Shown in pieces: positions 37,061-46,044 of a DNA stretch of 64,000 bases (position 1 is its first letter; each line of letters starts with the position of its first letter). Origin of the DNA: Paenibacillus sp. N3.4 (GTDB lineage: Bacteria > Bacillota > Bacilli > Paenibacillales > NBRC-103111); the NCBI RefSeq assembly GCF_008017805.1, contig NZ_VRTT01000019.1, positions 1-64,000 on the forward strand, written 5' to 3'. Below the pieces are notes generated by a model. The model saw only the letters and a program-made list of their open reading frames with translations, searched no databases and had not been told where the DNA came from. The translations under genes were made by a program, and so were the position numbers.

Positions 37061-38326
37061 ATGCTAGGTTATATCAAAAGCTTGTTTGAAAAAAAACCGC
37101 CTGTCAAGGAAAGGCCCCCTTATTACAGCATCGTTTGTCCGTTTTGTTTCAGCAAATTCGAGCCGGAAGAGGTGGTATTCCGGGCCAATCACACCAAAGA
37201 CAATGATGATGAGTTTATGCTTCAAGAGGACCGCAGGCTGAACGATTGGCGACGGAAATTTCATTTGTCTGAGGTTGATGTGGAGGCGGTGATCGATCCG
37301 GACACGATTCCCGACGATTACAAGCATTATTCGCACAATGTGCTGATAGCCGTATCCGATCGTTATGGTGAAACGACCAAACGGCGGCTGTGTCCGAATT
37401 GCCACAACGAGCTTCCGATTTCCTCCGGCAAGGTGCCGAGCAACATCATTTCTATTGTGGGCGCATCTCAGGTAGGTAAATCCGTCTACATGACCTCGTT
37501 AATTCATACGCTGCAACAGACGACCGCTTCGAACTTCAATGCGGCCTGCATGCCGCTAAGCGCTGAAATCAGCCAAAAATACCGGCAAAATTATCATGAG
37601 CCTATCTTCGAGAGAGGCAGTATGCTTCAGTCCACAAACCCGAACGAGCAGCAGGAGCCGTTTATCTTCCAGTTTGTGTTCAAAGACCCGGAGCAGGCTC
37701 CTTTGATGCTCGTCTTTTTTGATGTGGCGGGTGAAGGTATGGTGGAACGAGATTATCTGGACATTTATGCTGCGCATATTAAAAATTCCTCCGGTATACT
37801 GTTCCTGGTCGATCCGCTGCAAATTCGCACGATTCGAGACCGAATTCATCTTAACCTGGGGGAAGAGGAGGGCGAATTCGCCAATCGATATGATGAGCCG
37901 CGCGAGGTTGTAATCAGTTTATTTGAAAATTTCATTGCGCATCAGCATAACAGCAAGACGGATATCCCAACGGCTATCGTGCTTACGAAGAGCGACATGC
38001 TGCAATATTTGAAGGAAGAAGATAGCGAATATATTCAACCGAACAGCAATGTATTTCGCAATGTCGTTCATAAGGGTTATTTGAATCAAACGGAATTTCA
38101 GAACATCAATGGGGAAATCAGCCGGTTTATCGAAAGAGTGGATCGGCCGTTCAAGGATGCGATAGACGTTTACTTTACGAATACGGCGTATTTTGCCGTG
38201 TCTGCGCTTGGGACTAATCCCATAAACAAACAAGTAACCAATGTCATCAATCCGATTCGTGTCGATGAGCCCTTCATTTGGCTGCTTCACCAGCTGGATT
38301 ACGTAGTCAGGAGAGATGCTACGTGA
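37061..38326 (+). CDS. Zinc-ribbon P-loop GTPase (DO-GTPase-like)
   Basis: This 421-residue protein has a split zinc ribbon from C26-P-F-C29 and C111-P-N-C114, then a GTPase domain. The P-loop is GASQVGKS (134-141), switch II is DVAGEGM, the base-specificity motif is TKSD and the SAL of AVSALG is the G5 loop. It is cytoplasmic. The pattern fits the DO-GTPase families described computationally as partners of GAP1-type proteins, and the next gene here is such a protein, overlapping by GTGA. The family name is from memory and should be checked by profile search. The ATG at 37061 has AAGGAGGG upstream. It is expected to act as the nucleotide switch of the cluster. Confidence 0.85.
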   Translation: MLGYIKSLFEKKPPVKERPPYYSIVCPFCFSKFEPEEVVFRANHTKDNDDEFMLQEDRRLNDWRRKFHLSEVDVEAVIDPDTIPDDYKHYSHNVLIAVSDRYGETTKRRLCPNCHNELPISSGKVPSNIISIVGASQVGKSVYMTSLIHTLQQTTASNFNAACMPLSAEISQKYRQNYHEPIFERGSMLQSTNPNEQQEPFIFQFVFKDPEQAPLMLVFFDVAGEGMVERDYLDIYAAHIKNSSGILFLVDPLQIRTIRDRIHLNLGEEEGEFANRYDEPREVVISLFENFIAHQHNSKTDIPTAIVLTKSDMLQYLKEEDSEYIQPNSNVFRNVVHKGYLNQTEFQNINGEISRFIERVDRPFKDAIDVYFTNTAYFAVSALGTNPINKQVTNVINPIRVDEPFIWLLHQLDYVVRRDAT

Positions 38327-41232
38327 CGGCGCATAATAAAATTCAGCAGCAATATTTTACAAGAGACCGGGAAGGGATCTTCCGAACAAGCGAAGGCTTC
38401 GATACGGTGGCCAAATCCCAGGGCTTGGATAACGCCTTCATTAAATCTGTCTTGCATCCGTATTGCGTATACAAAGCTCCCCAGGAGCTTCTTGCGAGGG
38501 ACGAGTCGAACAGCGAGCTGTATCCGAAGACGCTGCTTGTGTTTCATGCCGATAGCGGTGAGCTCGTGATCGGACGTAATGTCTATATAGGGACGGATTT
38601 CACGGGACAGCGCAGCGCCTCATTCACACATCAATTCATCATTCCCAAAGAGCTGCAGGAGCCCTTCCTGCGCGAACCGAACCGGCTGTTCTGCATTCGC
38701 GGTTTCCGCAGCAGCTATGATATTCGCGACGGCAAGTCGATCCCTGAGCTGGAAGATATTGATTTTGACCCGGTCTATAGGCAGGAAGAGCAGGACAGAC
38801 TGCTTGCAGAGCAAGGGATCGATTCTCGGCTGTTCCAACAACTTATCTATACGATTATGTCGTCTGCCACCAACAAAAGGAAAGTTTATATCGTTTTGGC
38901 ATCTGACGTATCGGAAAGCGCCGAGAAGGCGAAGCGGCTGCTTGAAATCATCTACCGCTGCGTGCCTTATGCGTTCCGTCGTCAGCTCGGTTTTATGACC
39001 TTTAACAGCGAGCCGGAGGCCAAGCAAAACATACATATCGTTTTTGTGGAGCAAGGTGGACTTCGTTTGCCGGATCGTCGGATCGAAAAGGACTATGTGT
39101 TCGATTTTGCAAATCAAAGATTCGTGAATTCAGAGCTTCCGGGTCAGGATCATCCCTTATTAGACTGGATATGGAAATTCCGCAACGATAAGGGACGACT
39201 GGATGAGCTGTTCGACTTCTGCGAACAAGCGCTGCAAGGAGCGGTGGAGCCAGTAGCGCTGGCGATACCGACGTATTATCAGTTGGGCACATTGTATGAG
39301 ATCGAGCAGGGAAACGATGGGCTGTACGAGAAGAACCGTGCAGGCACGATGAACTCTCTTTTGATGTATTTGGATAAGGGTACGGTGCGGCAAAAGCCAC
39401 GGTTCAAGGAGCTGTTCATACGATTGCTGCGTAAGGATGTGTCGGATGTGGAGGGTTTGCCAACTGCAGACTACTTTAAAAGCCTGATTGCTTATTACGC
39501 ACTCGCCGAAGAAGGTGAACAGGCGCTGCTCATTCAATGCTTCATGATCTTTTTGAACCGGGTGGCAGCACGTACCGGAGAAGGAATAGAAAAGGCGGCA
39601 CCACTGTTCGATCTGCTTCTCCAGCAGAGTTCCCTGTTTGGGCTGGTCATGAAAGAGCTGCAAAAGCAATCCGCTGCTACAGCCGAGCAGTATGTCATCT
39701 ATCGGATGAAGCAGGTCAGCTCCGTAGATCAGCTTAAGAAAGAGGTCGGTTTTTGGCTGACGGAGTCTGAGAATGTATCGCTCCAGCGCTTTTTTACCAA
39801 TGAGGTACTGAAAAAAAGCAATCAATTACTGCAAAGGGATACGCGTAAACGAATTGAAGCGGCTGTCTCTCTGCACGGCTACTTTGCAGAGCTGCCTTCG
39901 CTTTACGGCAAAAAGCGTTATGAAGATTTCTGCAATCAATTGAAGCTGGAAATCAAGCTAAAGTTGCTGGAAGAACTGAATTTAGCTCAGTTAAGCTATG
40001 AAGATGTCATTGCTCTTGGTTTTGTTGTCGATCCTTTGGATGAGGACTTGTACAGGCATGCGGATAAAAGCAAGAAACAGCTGTTAATTCTTATTGGTAT
40101 CCTTTATTGTGTGCTTATGCTGCGTCCGGGTGAGGAGAATGATGCGGTGGAAGCACTGCGAGGCCTCGGACCTGTGGAACTGGAAAATGTGCAGGAGTCG
40201 ATCAAAAGGCTGTTGGCCGACCGCATCGACCTTACCCGATTTAGCTCCATTCCGCTTGCTTTTTATAAGCCACAGGCCGAACAGGGCTTGTACCATTCGT
40301 TAGCGTACAATTATGAGGGACTACTTGAATTTATAAGGGGCAGCAGCGTTGAAACCGACAGGGTACATGACTTTATAATATGGTCGGCCTCAGACAGCAG
40401 ATTCTTGGACCTTAAGGGTGGCATTAATCCGCACTATAAAGCTTCGATTAGCAAATATTTTCAACTGCGCGATACGCGCGCCTTTAAGGACAAACTCGTG
40501 CGGCAAAAGCTGCTTGCGATAAACAATGAGTCCTTTGCTGTATTGTTCCGGACGATCAAGCTGAAGCAATCGGGGAAATTTGTTCGTTTTTTCGTTCGTA
40601 ATAAACGGAGGCTTGTGAGGAACGGACTTATCGCAGCTCCTTTTATTATTATTCTGCTGTTTGTTTTTTGGAACCCGATGATGAATTGGATGGCCAGCTT
40701 TGGTCCTCCACCCATAATTGTCGTCGAACCACTGCCGGAGAAATCACCTACGATGAATCTCGCCTTGAAAGCAACCGTCAAGGGAACTGCAAAAAATGGC
40801 CTGAATGTAAAAATGTATGTCAATGGACAATACATATCCAATGGTGCAGTCGATACTACAGTGATGCTCCATGACGGCGAGAATCTATTTGATATTACGG
40901 GAGTGAACCGCGGCGGCAAATCGTCTGAGATCATTAGGCAAAAAGTGATGTACAGTATGCCGATCCCAACCTTAACTCACGGTCCTATACCGGAGACAAC
41001 GAAAAACAGCTCGATTACGATCTCTGTCAGTGCCAAGGATACTAATGATCCGAGTCCAACGATTTATATTAACGGCCAATCTGTCGGTCAGGGCAGCATT
41101 TCCCAAACGATCAATCTGGTCGCAGGGGAGAATCCCATTGAGATCAAGGCAGGCAATAATTTTGGCAAAATGAGCGATACGATCAAGAAGACGGTAAAAT
41201 ATGATCCCGGTTCCGCCGCAGCTAAAAAGTAG
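38323..41232 (+). CDS. GAP1-like GTPase-associated protein with C-terminal membrane anchor and two Ig-like repeats
   Basis: The chosen start is GTG at 38323: it overlaps the GTPase stop (GTGA) and has AGGAGAGA upstream, giving 969 residues. The N-terminal part (QQYFTRDREGIFRTSEGFDT; TLLVFHADSGELVIGRNVYIG; FTHQFIIP) matches the GAP1 N-terminal domain as I know it, followed by a long helical middle (about 200-745). One strong transmembrane helix (IAAPFIIILLFVFW, about 765-785) then leads to two similar Ig-like repeats outside the membrane (KMYVNGQYISNGAVDTTVML against TIYINGQSVGQGSISQTINL). The GTPase-interacting part is thus inside and the repeats outside, fitting signal transfer across the membrane. 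It is the last gene of the operon. Confidence 0.83.
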   Translation: MTAHNKIQQQYFTRDREGIFRTSEGFDTVAKSQGLDNAFIKSVLHPYCVYKAPQELLARDESNSELYPKTLLVFHADSGELVIGRNVYIGTDFTGQRSASFTHQFIIPKELQEPFLREPNRLFCIRGFRSSYDIRDGKSIPELEDIDFDPVYRQEEQDRLLAEQGIDSRLFQQLIYTIMSSATNKRKVYIVLASDVSESAEKAKRLLEIIYRCVPYAFRRQLGFMTFNSEPEAKQNIHIVFVEQGGLRLPDRRIEKDYVFDFANQRFVNSELPGQDHPLLDWIWKFRNDKGRLDELFDFCEQALQGAVEPVALAIPTYYQLGTLYEIEQGNDGLYEKNRAGTMNSLLMYLDKGTVRQKPRFKELFIRLLRKDVSDVEGLPTADYFKSLIAYYALAEEGEQALLIQCFMIFLNRVAARTGEGIEKAAPLFDLLLQQSSLFGLVMKELQKQSAATAEQYVIYRMKQVSSVDQLKKEVGFWLTESENVSLQRFFTNEVLKKSNQLLQRDTRKRIEAAVSLHGYFAELPSLYGKKRYEDFCNQLKLEIKLKLLEELNLAQLSYEDVIALGFVVDPLDEDLYRHADKSKKQLLILIGILYCVLMLRPGEENDAVEALRGLGPVELENVQESIKRLLADRIDLTRFSSIPLAFYKPQAEQGLYHSLAYNYEGLLEFIRGSSVETDRVHDFIIWSASDSRFLDLKGGINPHYKASISKYFQLRDTRAFKDKLVRQKLLAINNESFAVLFRTIKLKQSGKFVRFFVRNKRRLVRNGLIAAPFIIILLFVFWNPMMNWMASFGPPPIIVVEPLPEKSPTMNLALKATVKGTAKNGLNVKMYVNGQYISNGAVDTTVMLHDGENLFDITGVNRGGKSSEIIRQKVMYSMPIPTLTHGPIPETTKNSSITISVSAKDTNDPSPTIYINGQSVGQGSISQTINLVAGENPIEIKAGNNFGKMSDTIKKTVKYDPGSAAAKK

Positions 41233-41290
41233 AACTATAATAAGGCGAAGAGACTCTCTCTGCAATGGAATGTATGTTAAATTTATATAG

Positions 41291-41333
41291 CAAGGCTGTC
41301 CCAAAGAAGAGCATTCTTCCCAGGACAGCCTTG
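41291..41333 (+). terminator. Terminator of the tubulin/GTPase operon
   Basis: AAGGCTGTCC pairs with GGACAGCCTT over a 20-base loop and is followed by GTTTGGTT. It lies about 60 bases after the stop of the GAP1-like gene. Confidence 0.82.
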
Positions 41334-41355
41334 TTTGGTTGTATTGAACTCCTAG

Positions 41356-41502
41356 GATGATCGTAGAGATTGGTTAGACGATATTTGGTCCGAGGGCGGA
41401 GTTGTCATTGACGACGCAAAGAAGCTGCTAATTTTTTATGGGAAGGACCCGATGGTATTATGTGGAGATATGATCTTTGACTTTAAGAATTCTACATATT
41501 GA
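41356..41502 (+). pseudogene. Possible coding remnant of unknown family
   Basis: An open stretch of 48 codons without a start reads DWLDDIWSEGGVVIDDAKKLL, then IFYGKDPMVLCGDMIFDF, and ends TGA at 41500-41502. It looks protein-like, as a truncated gene end would, but I cannot name a family. Its tail overlaps the -35 box of the LacI promoter. Confidence 0.3.
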
Positions 41503-41562
41503 CAATAGCTGCCTAATATAAGTATGATACTAATGTAATCGATTACGTAATCGATTACATTA
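41499..41562 (+). promoter_or_regulatory. SigA promoter with 32-bp palindromic LacI-type operator
   Basis: TTGACA at 41499-41504 and TATGAT at 41523-41528 are 18 bases apart, a near-consensus vegetative promoter. At 41531-41562 lies a perfect 32-base palindrome containing two abutting copies of GTAATCGATTAC (41535-41546 and 41547-41558), each a palindrome with the central CG typical of LacI-family operators. The operator covers the expected transcription start, so binding should block the promoter. The regulator encoded at 41611 is the obvious ligand; autoregulation is inferred. Confidence 0.85.
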
Positions 41563-41610
41563 ATCATTCTTGAACAGATTTTTCCGTGTAGAGGAGATTG
41601 TCGACACCCA

Positions 41611-42648
41611 ATGAAGACAACGATCAAGCAAGTCGCCAAAGAAGCAGGTGTCTCAACTGCAACGGTGTCGAGAGCATTAACGGGAAGTGGATTCGTCAGT
41701 GAGGATGTAAAGGTATTGGTCATGGCGGCAGTCGATAAGCTGCACTACCAGCCGAATGCTGTGGCAAGAAGTTTAAAGCAAGATAAGACGAAAACAATCG
41801 GGGTTATTATTCCTGATATTTCTAATCCATTTTTCATGACTGTGTCTAAGGGCATTGAGGACAGTGTGCATGGGGAAGGCTACAATCTGCTTTTTGCAAG
41901 TTCTGATGAGGATCCACAGAAGGAAGAAGAACTCCTTCATCTTCTTCAGGAGAAACGGGTAGATGCCCTAATTCTGGCAAGCGCTGGAGGGAACGATGAA
42001 CGAATCCTGAAAATGGCACAATTCGGCACGCCGGTTATTCTGCTTGACAGACTGCCTGGTGGTTTGGATGGGATGCTGGATATCGTAGCTGAAGATAATT
42101 TTCAGGTGGCTTATGAACTTACTCAAAGCGTTTTAAACAAAGGCCATAGACGCATCGGTGCAATTAATGGTTTTCTGGATGTTAGTACTGGAGCAGGTCG
42201 TTATCAAGGTTTTTTACAGGCGATTGCTGATGCAGGTTTACCGGTTGAAGAACAGCTAGTATTTGACGGAGAATTTTCAGTGGATGGGGGATGTAAGGCT
42301 GTCGAATATTTCATGCAGAATCCCTACCAACCCACTGCGATCATCTCTTTCAATAACAAAATGTCCTTCGGGGCTTTGCAAGGGCTTATTCAATATGGGA
42401 TCAAGCTGCCTGATGACATGATGTTGGCTTCGTATGGTGTTGTTGATGCCGCATTACTTCTGCACAATCCAGGCATTGTTTATGCAAGCCAACAACCCTA
42501 TGAAATGGGACAACGAACGGGTGATCTTCTTTTAAAAAGACTTCAGGAAACGGATTTACAACTCTATCCGCCGCAAAATATCATATATCGACCTGTTATC
42601 CAATGGATGGACGAATCCAGTAACAATGAACAGGGAGGAAGATTATAA
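41611..42648 (+). CDS. LacI-family transcriptional regulator
   Basis: This 345-residue repressor has an N-terminal LacI helix-turn-helix and hinge ([30 protein letters not shown]) and a periplasmic-binding-protein-like effector domain ([42 protein letters not shown]). It is first in an operon with the ribulokinase gene, which starts five bases after its stop, and lies behind a promoter with a twin palindromic operator. Its effector is therefore probably a pentose or a product of the AraB reaction. Arabinose genes in this group are more often under a GntR-type AraR, so LacI control is somewhat unusual. Confidence 0.92.
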   Translation: MKTTIKQVAKEAGVSTATVSRALTGSGFVSEDVKVLVMAAVDKLHYQPNAVARSLKQDKTKTIGVIIPDISNPFFMTVSKGIEDSVHGEGYNLLFASSDEDPQKEEELLHLLQEKRVDALILASAGGNDERILKMAQFGTPVILLDRLPGGLDGMLDIVAEDNFQVAYELTQSVLNKGHRRIGAINGFLDVSTGAGRYQGFLQAIADAGLPVEEQLVFDGEFSVDGGCKAVEYFMQNPYQPTAIISFNNKMSFGALQGLIQYGIKLPDDMMLASYGVVDAALLLHNPGIVYASQQPYEMGQRTGDLLLKRLQETDLQLYPPQNIIYRPVIQWMDESSNNEQGGRL

Positions 42649-42652
42649 TTGT

Positions 42653-44317
42653 ATGGATAAACAACTTTATACGATCGGCGTCGACTATGGGACAGAGTCT
42701 GGAAGAGCTGTATTGGTAAATATTCAAGATGGCACAGAGAAGGCTGTTCATGTAACACCCTACCCTCATGGTGTCATAGATCAGATGCTCCCAAGCGGTA
42801 ATATACGGTTAGAACTGGATTGGGCACTACAGCATCCGGATGATTATCTGGAGGTGCTGCGCCAATCCGTACCAGCGGTATTAACTCAAAGCGGTGTTCA
42901 AGCTGACCAGATTATCGGGATAGGTATTGACTTCACAGCTTGCACGATGCTGCCTGTGGATGGTCATTTTAATCCGCTTTGCTTGCAGGATGAGTGGAAG
43001 TACCATCCTCATGCGTGGGTGAAACTCTGGAAGCATCATGCCGCACAGACCGAAGCTACTCAAATAAATAATTTGGCTCAAGCAAAAGGCGAAGCATGGT
43101 TAAAAAGGTATGGGGGCAAGATTTCCTCGGAATGGATGCTTCCCAAAAGCCTGGAAATTTTGCATGACGCTCCTGACATTTATCAGGCCTCAGACTTGTT
43201 CCTTGAGGCTAGTGATTGGGTTGTCATGCAGATGACCGGTCAGCTAGCCCGAAACAGCTGCGCAGCAGGCTACAAATCAAACTGGCATGACAAGCAAGGT
43301 TATCCATCTAAGGAGTTCCTGACGGAGCTGCACCCTGATTTCGGTGATATTTATGAGACGAAGCTGCGGGGCCCTATCATCCCACTCGGCGACAAGGCTG
43401 GGTGCTTGCTGGCTCCACTAGCGGAGCAAATGGGGCTTCTTCCTGGGATCGCTGTAGCCATAGGGAATGTGGATGCCCATGCAGCAGTGCCCGCTGTTGG
43501 TGTTGTAACACCTGGCAAAATGGTGATGGTCATGGGAACGTCCTCCTGCCACATGCTGCTCTCGGAGGAAGAGCATGTGATGGAAGGTATATGCGGAGTG
43601 GTAAAGGACGGTATTATACCTGGTTATTACGGGTATGAAGCTGGTCAATCCGCAGTTGGTGATATTTTTGCCTGGTTCGTTGAACAGGCTATTCCGGCCG
43701 CCATGCTGCAGGAAGCAGCGGTAGAGGGTGTTTCGATACATAACAAACTGGAAGAGAAAGCTTCCCTACTTTCACCTGGACAGTCTGGTCTTCTGGCACT
43801 CGACTGGTTGAATGGCAATCGTTCCGTGTTGATGGATGCGGACCTCTCCGGTTTAATTTTGGGTCTTACACTAAGTACGAAGCCGGAGGAGATATACAGA
43901 GCGTTACTGGAAGCAACCGCGTTTGGTACACGGACGATCATTGACACGTTTCGCCGGGGCGGTCTTGAAATCAGTGAATTATATGCGTGCGGGGGACTTC
44001 CACAAAAGAATAAGCTGCTCATGCAAATTTATGCGGATGTCACCAATATGTCTATTCGGTTATCGGATACGATGCTGACGCCTGCTGTTGGCGCAGCTAT
44101 GTTTGCAGCTGTTGCAGCAGGGGACTCAGTTGGAGGGTATGAAACGATTCAGCAAGCGGCACTGCATATGGCTCGGTTGAAGGAAGAAACATTTATACCA
44201 ATTCCTGAGCATGAGGTCGTCTATTCAAGGCTATACGAGGCGTATCTAGAGATTCATGAACATTTTGGCAAAGTATCTCAGGTGATGAAGCACGTGAAGC
44301 ATTTAAAAGGAAAATGA
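42653..44317 (+). CDS. araB: L-ribulokinase (FGGY family)
   Basis: This FGGY carbohydrate kinase has 554 residues, the length of AraB. It has [16 protein letters not shown] at the N-terminus, [51 protein letters not shown] and MGTSSCHM, the blocks that distinguish ribulokinase from xylulo- and glycerol kinases. It phosphorylates L-ribulose to L-ribulose-5-phosphate in the cytoplasm. The ATG at 42653 gives the standard start [18 protein letters not shown] lies about 12 bases upstream, rather far. No araA or araD is adjacent, so this is either a satellite pentose-kinase locus or part of a dispersed arabinose pathway. Confidence 0.92.
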   Translation: MDKQLYTIGVDYGTESGRAVLVNIQDGTEKAVHVTPYPHGVIDQMLPSGNIRLELDWALQHPDDYLEVLRQSVPAVLTQSGVQADQIIGIGIDFTACTMLPVDGHFNPLCLQDEWKYHPHAWVKLWKHHAAQTEATQINNLAQAKGEAWLKRYGGKISSEWMLPKSLEILHDAPDIYQASDLFLEASDWVVMQMTGQLARNSCAAGYKSNWHDKQGYPSKEFLTELHPDFGDIYETKLRGPIIPLGDKAGCLLAPLAEQMGLLPGIAVAIGNVDAHAAVPAVGVVTPGKMVMVMGTSSCHMLLSEEEHVMEGICGVVKDGIIPGYYGYEAGQSAVGDIFAWFVEQAIPAAMLQEAAVEGVSIHNKLEEKASLLSPGQSGLLALDWLNGNRSVLMDADLSGLILGLTLSTKPEEIYRALLEATAFGTRTIIDTFRRGGLEISELYACGGLPQKNKLLMQIYADVTNMSIRLSDTMLTPAVGAAMFAAVAAGDSVGGYETIQQAALHMARLKEETFIPIPEHEVVYSRLYEAYLEIHEHFGKVSQVMKHVKHLKGK

Positions 44318-44385
44318 GTAAGAAACAGTGTACTCCAGACATAGGGTCACATATAAACATGCGCTAACAAGAGAGGTTCAACATA

Positions 44386-45291
44386 ATGAGCAAATGGAAT
44401 GCTAAAAATGCCAGCAAATACCTGAATCAATATGTAACTTTACATGAGGTTGAGGATGCAGCGTTTTCTGTTTATTACTGGGGGATTCAACCCGAGCATT
44501 ATGACAATTCTATACATAAACATTCCTTTTACGAGGTTTGTTATGTGCTTAGCGGCGAGGGGGCATATATAGAGAGAGGCAGTGTGTTTCCTTTGAAGGA
44601 AGGCACGATATTCTACTCCAGACCGGGGACATTTCATCAAATTCGAAGTGGAAATGGCATGTATTTACTATACGTGGCCTTTGAATTGAAGCAGCAATGT
44701 TCGGATGAGCGGAAACGTGATTTCTCACTTTTGCTTGAAAATGAATCCTCTGTGGTTTATGAGACAACGGATCAAACTACGGCCCTGCTTTGGAGAGCTT
44801 TGGTGCAGGAAGCCGATGCCGCAATCAAGGCAGATGATGCAGATGTTAAAAGGTTGGCATGCTCGCTGCTGAACTCGATCCCGTATTGTTTTATTAGCCG
44901 TTTGAGCCTAGGAACTAAATCGATGCAGCGGGAAAGCAGTTCTTTGTTGATGAAGCAGGCCAAGCTATTTATAGAAGATAACTTGGATCAACATTTAACA
45001 ATGCATAGCTTATCCGCAAATCTTCATATCTCAGAGAGGCATCTGGGGCGATTGTTTTCTTCTGAAACAGGTCAGACCTTCTCCCATTTCTTACAGGAAA
45101 AACGTGTTCAGAAAGCCAGAGAGTTGATGGATAGGACTTCGCTCTCGATCGCCGAAATAGCCGCGCAGACAGGATTTAAGACGGTCCATTATTTTACACG
45201 TGTGTTCACAGAGAAAATGGGCATTCCTCCGGGCATCTATCGCAGAGGGAATTTCCCAGCTTACCCAAGAAAGAACAAGCATTCCGAATGA
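44386..45291 (+). CDS. AraC-family regulator with cupin sensor domain
   Basis: This 301-residue protein has an AraC-type N-terminal cupin (HKHSFYEVCYVLSGEGAYIE; GTIFYSRPGTFHQIR), a linker, and a C-terminal pair of helix-turn-helices (LSANLHISERHLGRLFSSETG; IAEIAAQTGFKTVHYFTRVF). The ATG has AGAGAGG about ten bases upstream. It is separated from araB by 68 bases without a clear terminator, so it may be read from the same promoter. The terminator hairpin overlaps its last codons. Ligand unknown; a sugar is likely. Confidence 0.9.
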   Translation: MSKWNAKNASKYLNQYVTLHEVEDAAFSVYYWGIQPEHYDNSIHKHSFYEVCYVLSGEGAYIERGSVFPLKEGTIFYSRPGTFHQIRSGNGMYLLYVAFELKQQCSDERKRDFSLLLENESSVVYETTDQTTALLWRALVQEADAAIKADDADVKRLACSLLNSIPYCFISRLSLGTKSMQRESSSLLMKQAKLFIEDNLDQHLTMHSLSANLHISERHLGRLFSSETGQTFSHFLQEKRVQKARELMDRTSLSIAEIAAQTGFKTVHYFTRVFTEKMGIPPGIYRRGNFPAYPRKNKHSE

Positions 45292-45312
45292 TCATGGATG
45301 CTTGTTTTTTTA
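45273..45312 (+). terminator. Terminator overlapping the end of the AraC gene
   Basis: AACAAGCAT plus CC pairs with GG plus ATGCTTGTT around the stop codon region and is followed by TTTTTTT. It separates the araB locus from the mannose-type locus. Confidence 0.85.
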
Positions 45313-45399
45313 TGTCCGGATAAGACAAAAAAATGGCGCGCCTGTTCAAATACAGCTTGAATGATATGGATTATACTAGTATCAAAAAGGGGGATAAAC

Positions 45400-46044
45400 A
45401 TGAATGTTCGCTATGATAAAGAACCGACGGTAGATATTAAGGGATGGGATCAGACTGCTTGGTCAGGCTACGAAAATATTGCCAAGCAGCTTCACATAAA
45501 AACAAAAGAAAGCAAGCGATGTGTCATTTCAATTGAATGTTATCCAGCCGTACGTATAGGTGAAATTGTAACAGGGTTAAGTTCTTGCCTTTCACTTGCT
45601 CGTATTTTTTACTCCGAACAAGCTGTGAAAGATGCCGCTAAGATTCATACGTTGTTGGAACGGTACCTTACGGAAGATAGAGTATTTGGATATATGGCTC
45701 CATTTAAGATTCAGGATTTCTATGAAGAAGAAAGGCTTGAGTCTATGCGCAAAGAAATTAGTGCCCAAGAAGAAGGCGTAATTCTGATCATTGGGACGGG
45801 AGCATCGCTGGTAGGGGAAGCTGATGTTTTGATCTATGCCGATATGGCTCGGTGGGAAATTCAACAGCGTTACAGGAGTCAAGAGTTTGGCAATTGGTTA
45901 ACGAATAATCAGAGTGAGGATGTTTTGCTGAAATATAAACGCGGCTTTTTTATTGAATGGCGTGCAGCGGATCGATTGAAGCGTATCGTACTGCCAAACG
46001 CGGACTATTACTTAGACACCAATATGAAGAATAATCCAAAATGA
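45400..46044 (+). CDS. P-loop-kinase-like N-terminal module of a class I mannose-6-phosphate isomerase
   Basis: This 214-residue frame (MNVRYDKEPTVDIKGWDQ) resembles the uridine-kinase-like N-terminal extension found fused to class I mannose-6-phosphate isomerases in several Firmicutes: CVISIECYPAVRIGEIVTGL replaces a true P-loop, so nucleotide binding is doubtful. The stop TGA overlaps the ATG of the isomerase frame. Reading one more A in CCAAAATGATAACGG would fuse the two into one protein (NPK-MITG), so a homopolymer indel may have split a single gene. The ATG at 45400 has AAGGGGGA upstream; a start at 45361 lacks one. Confidence 0.7.
   Translation: MNVRYDKEPTVDIKGWDQTAWSGYENIAKQLHIKTKESKRCVISIECYPAVRIGEIVTGLSSCLSLARIFYSEQAVKDAAKIHTLLERYLTEDRVFGYMAPFKIQDFYEEERLESMRKEISAQEEGVILIIGTGASLVGEADVLIYADMARWEIQQRYRSQEFGNWLTNNQSEDVLLKYKRGFFIEWRAADRLKRIVLPNADYYLDTNMKNNPK

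Noticed and set aside
41531-41562. Palindrome considered as a terminator or attachment site
   Set aside because: It is A+T-rich with no loop or T run and lies just downstream of a near-consensus promoter and before a LacI gene, so an operator is the better reading.
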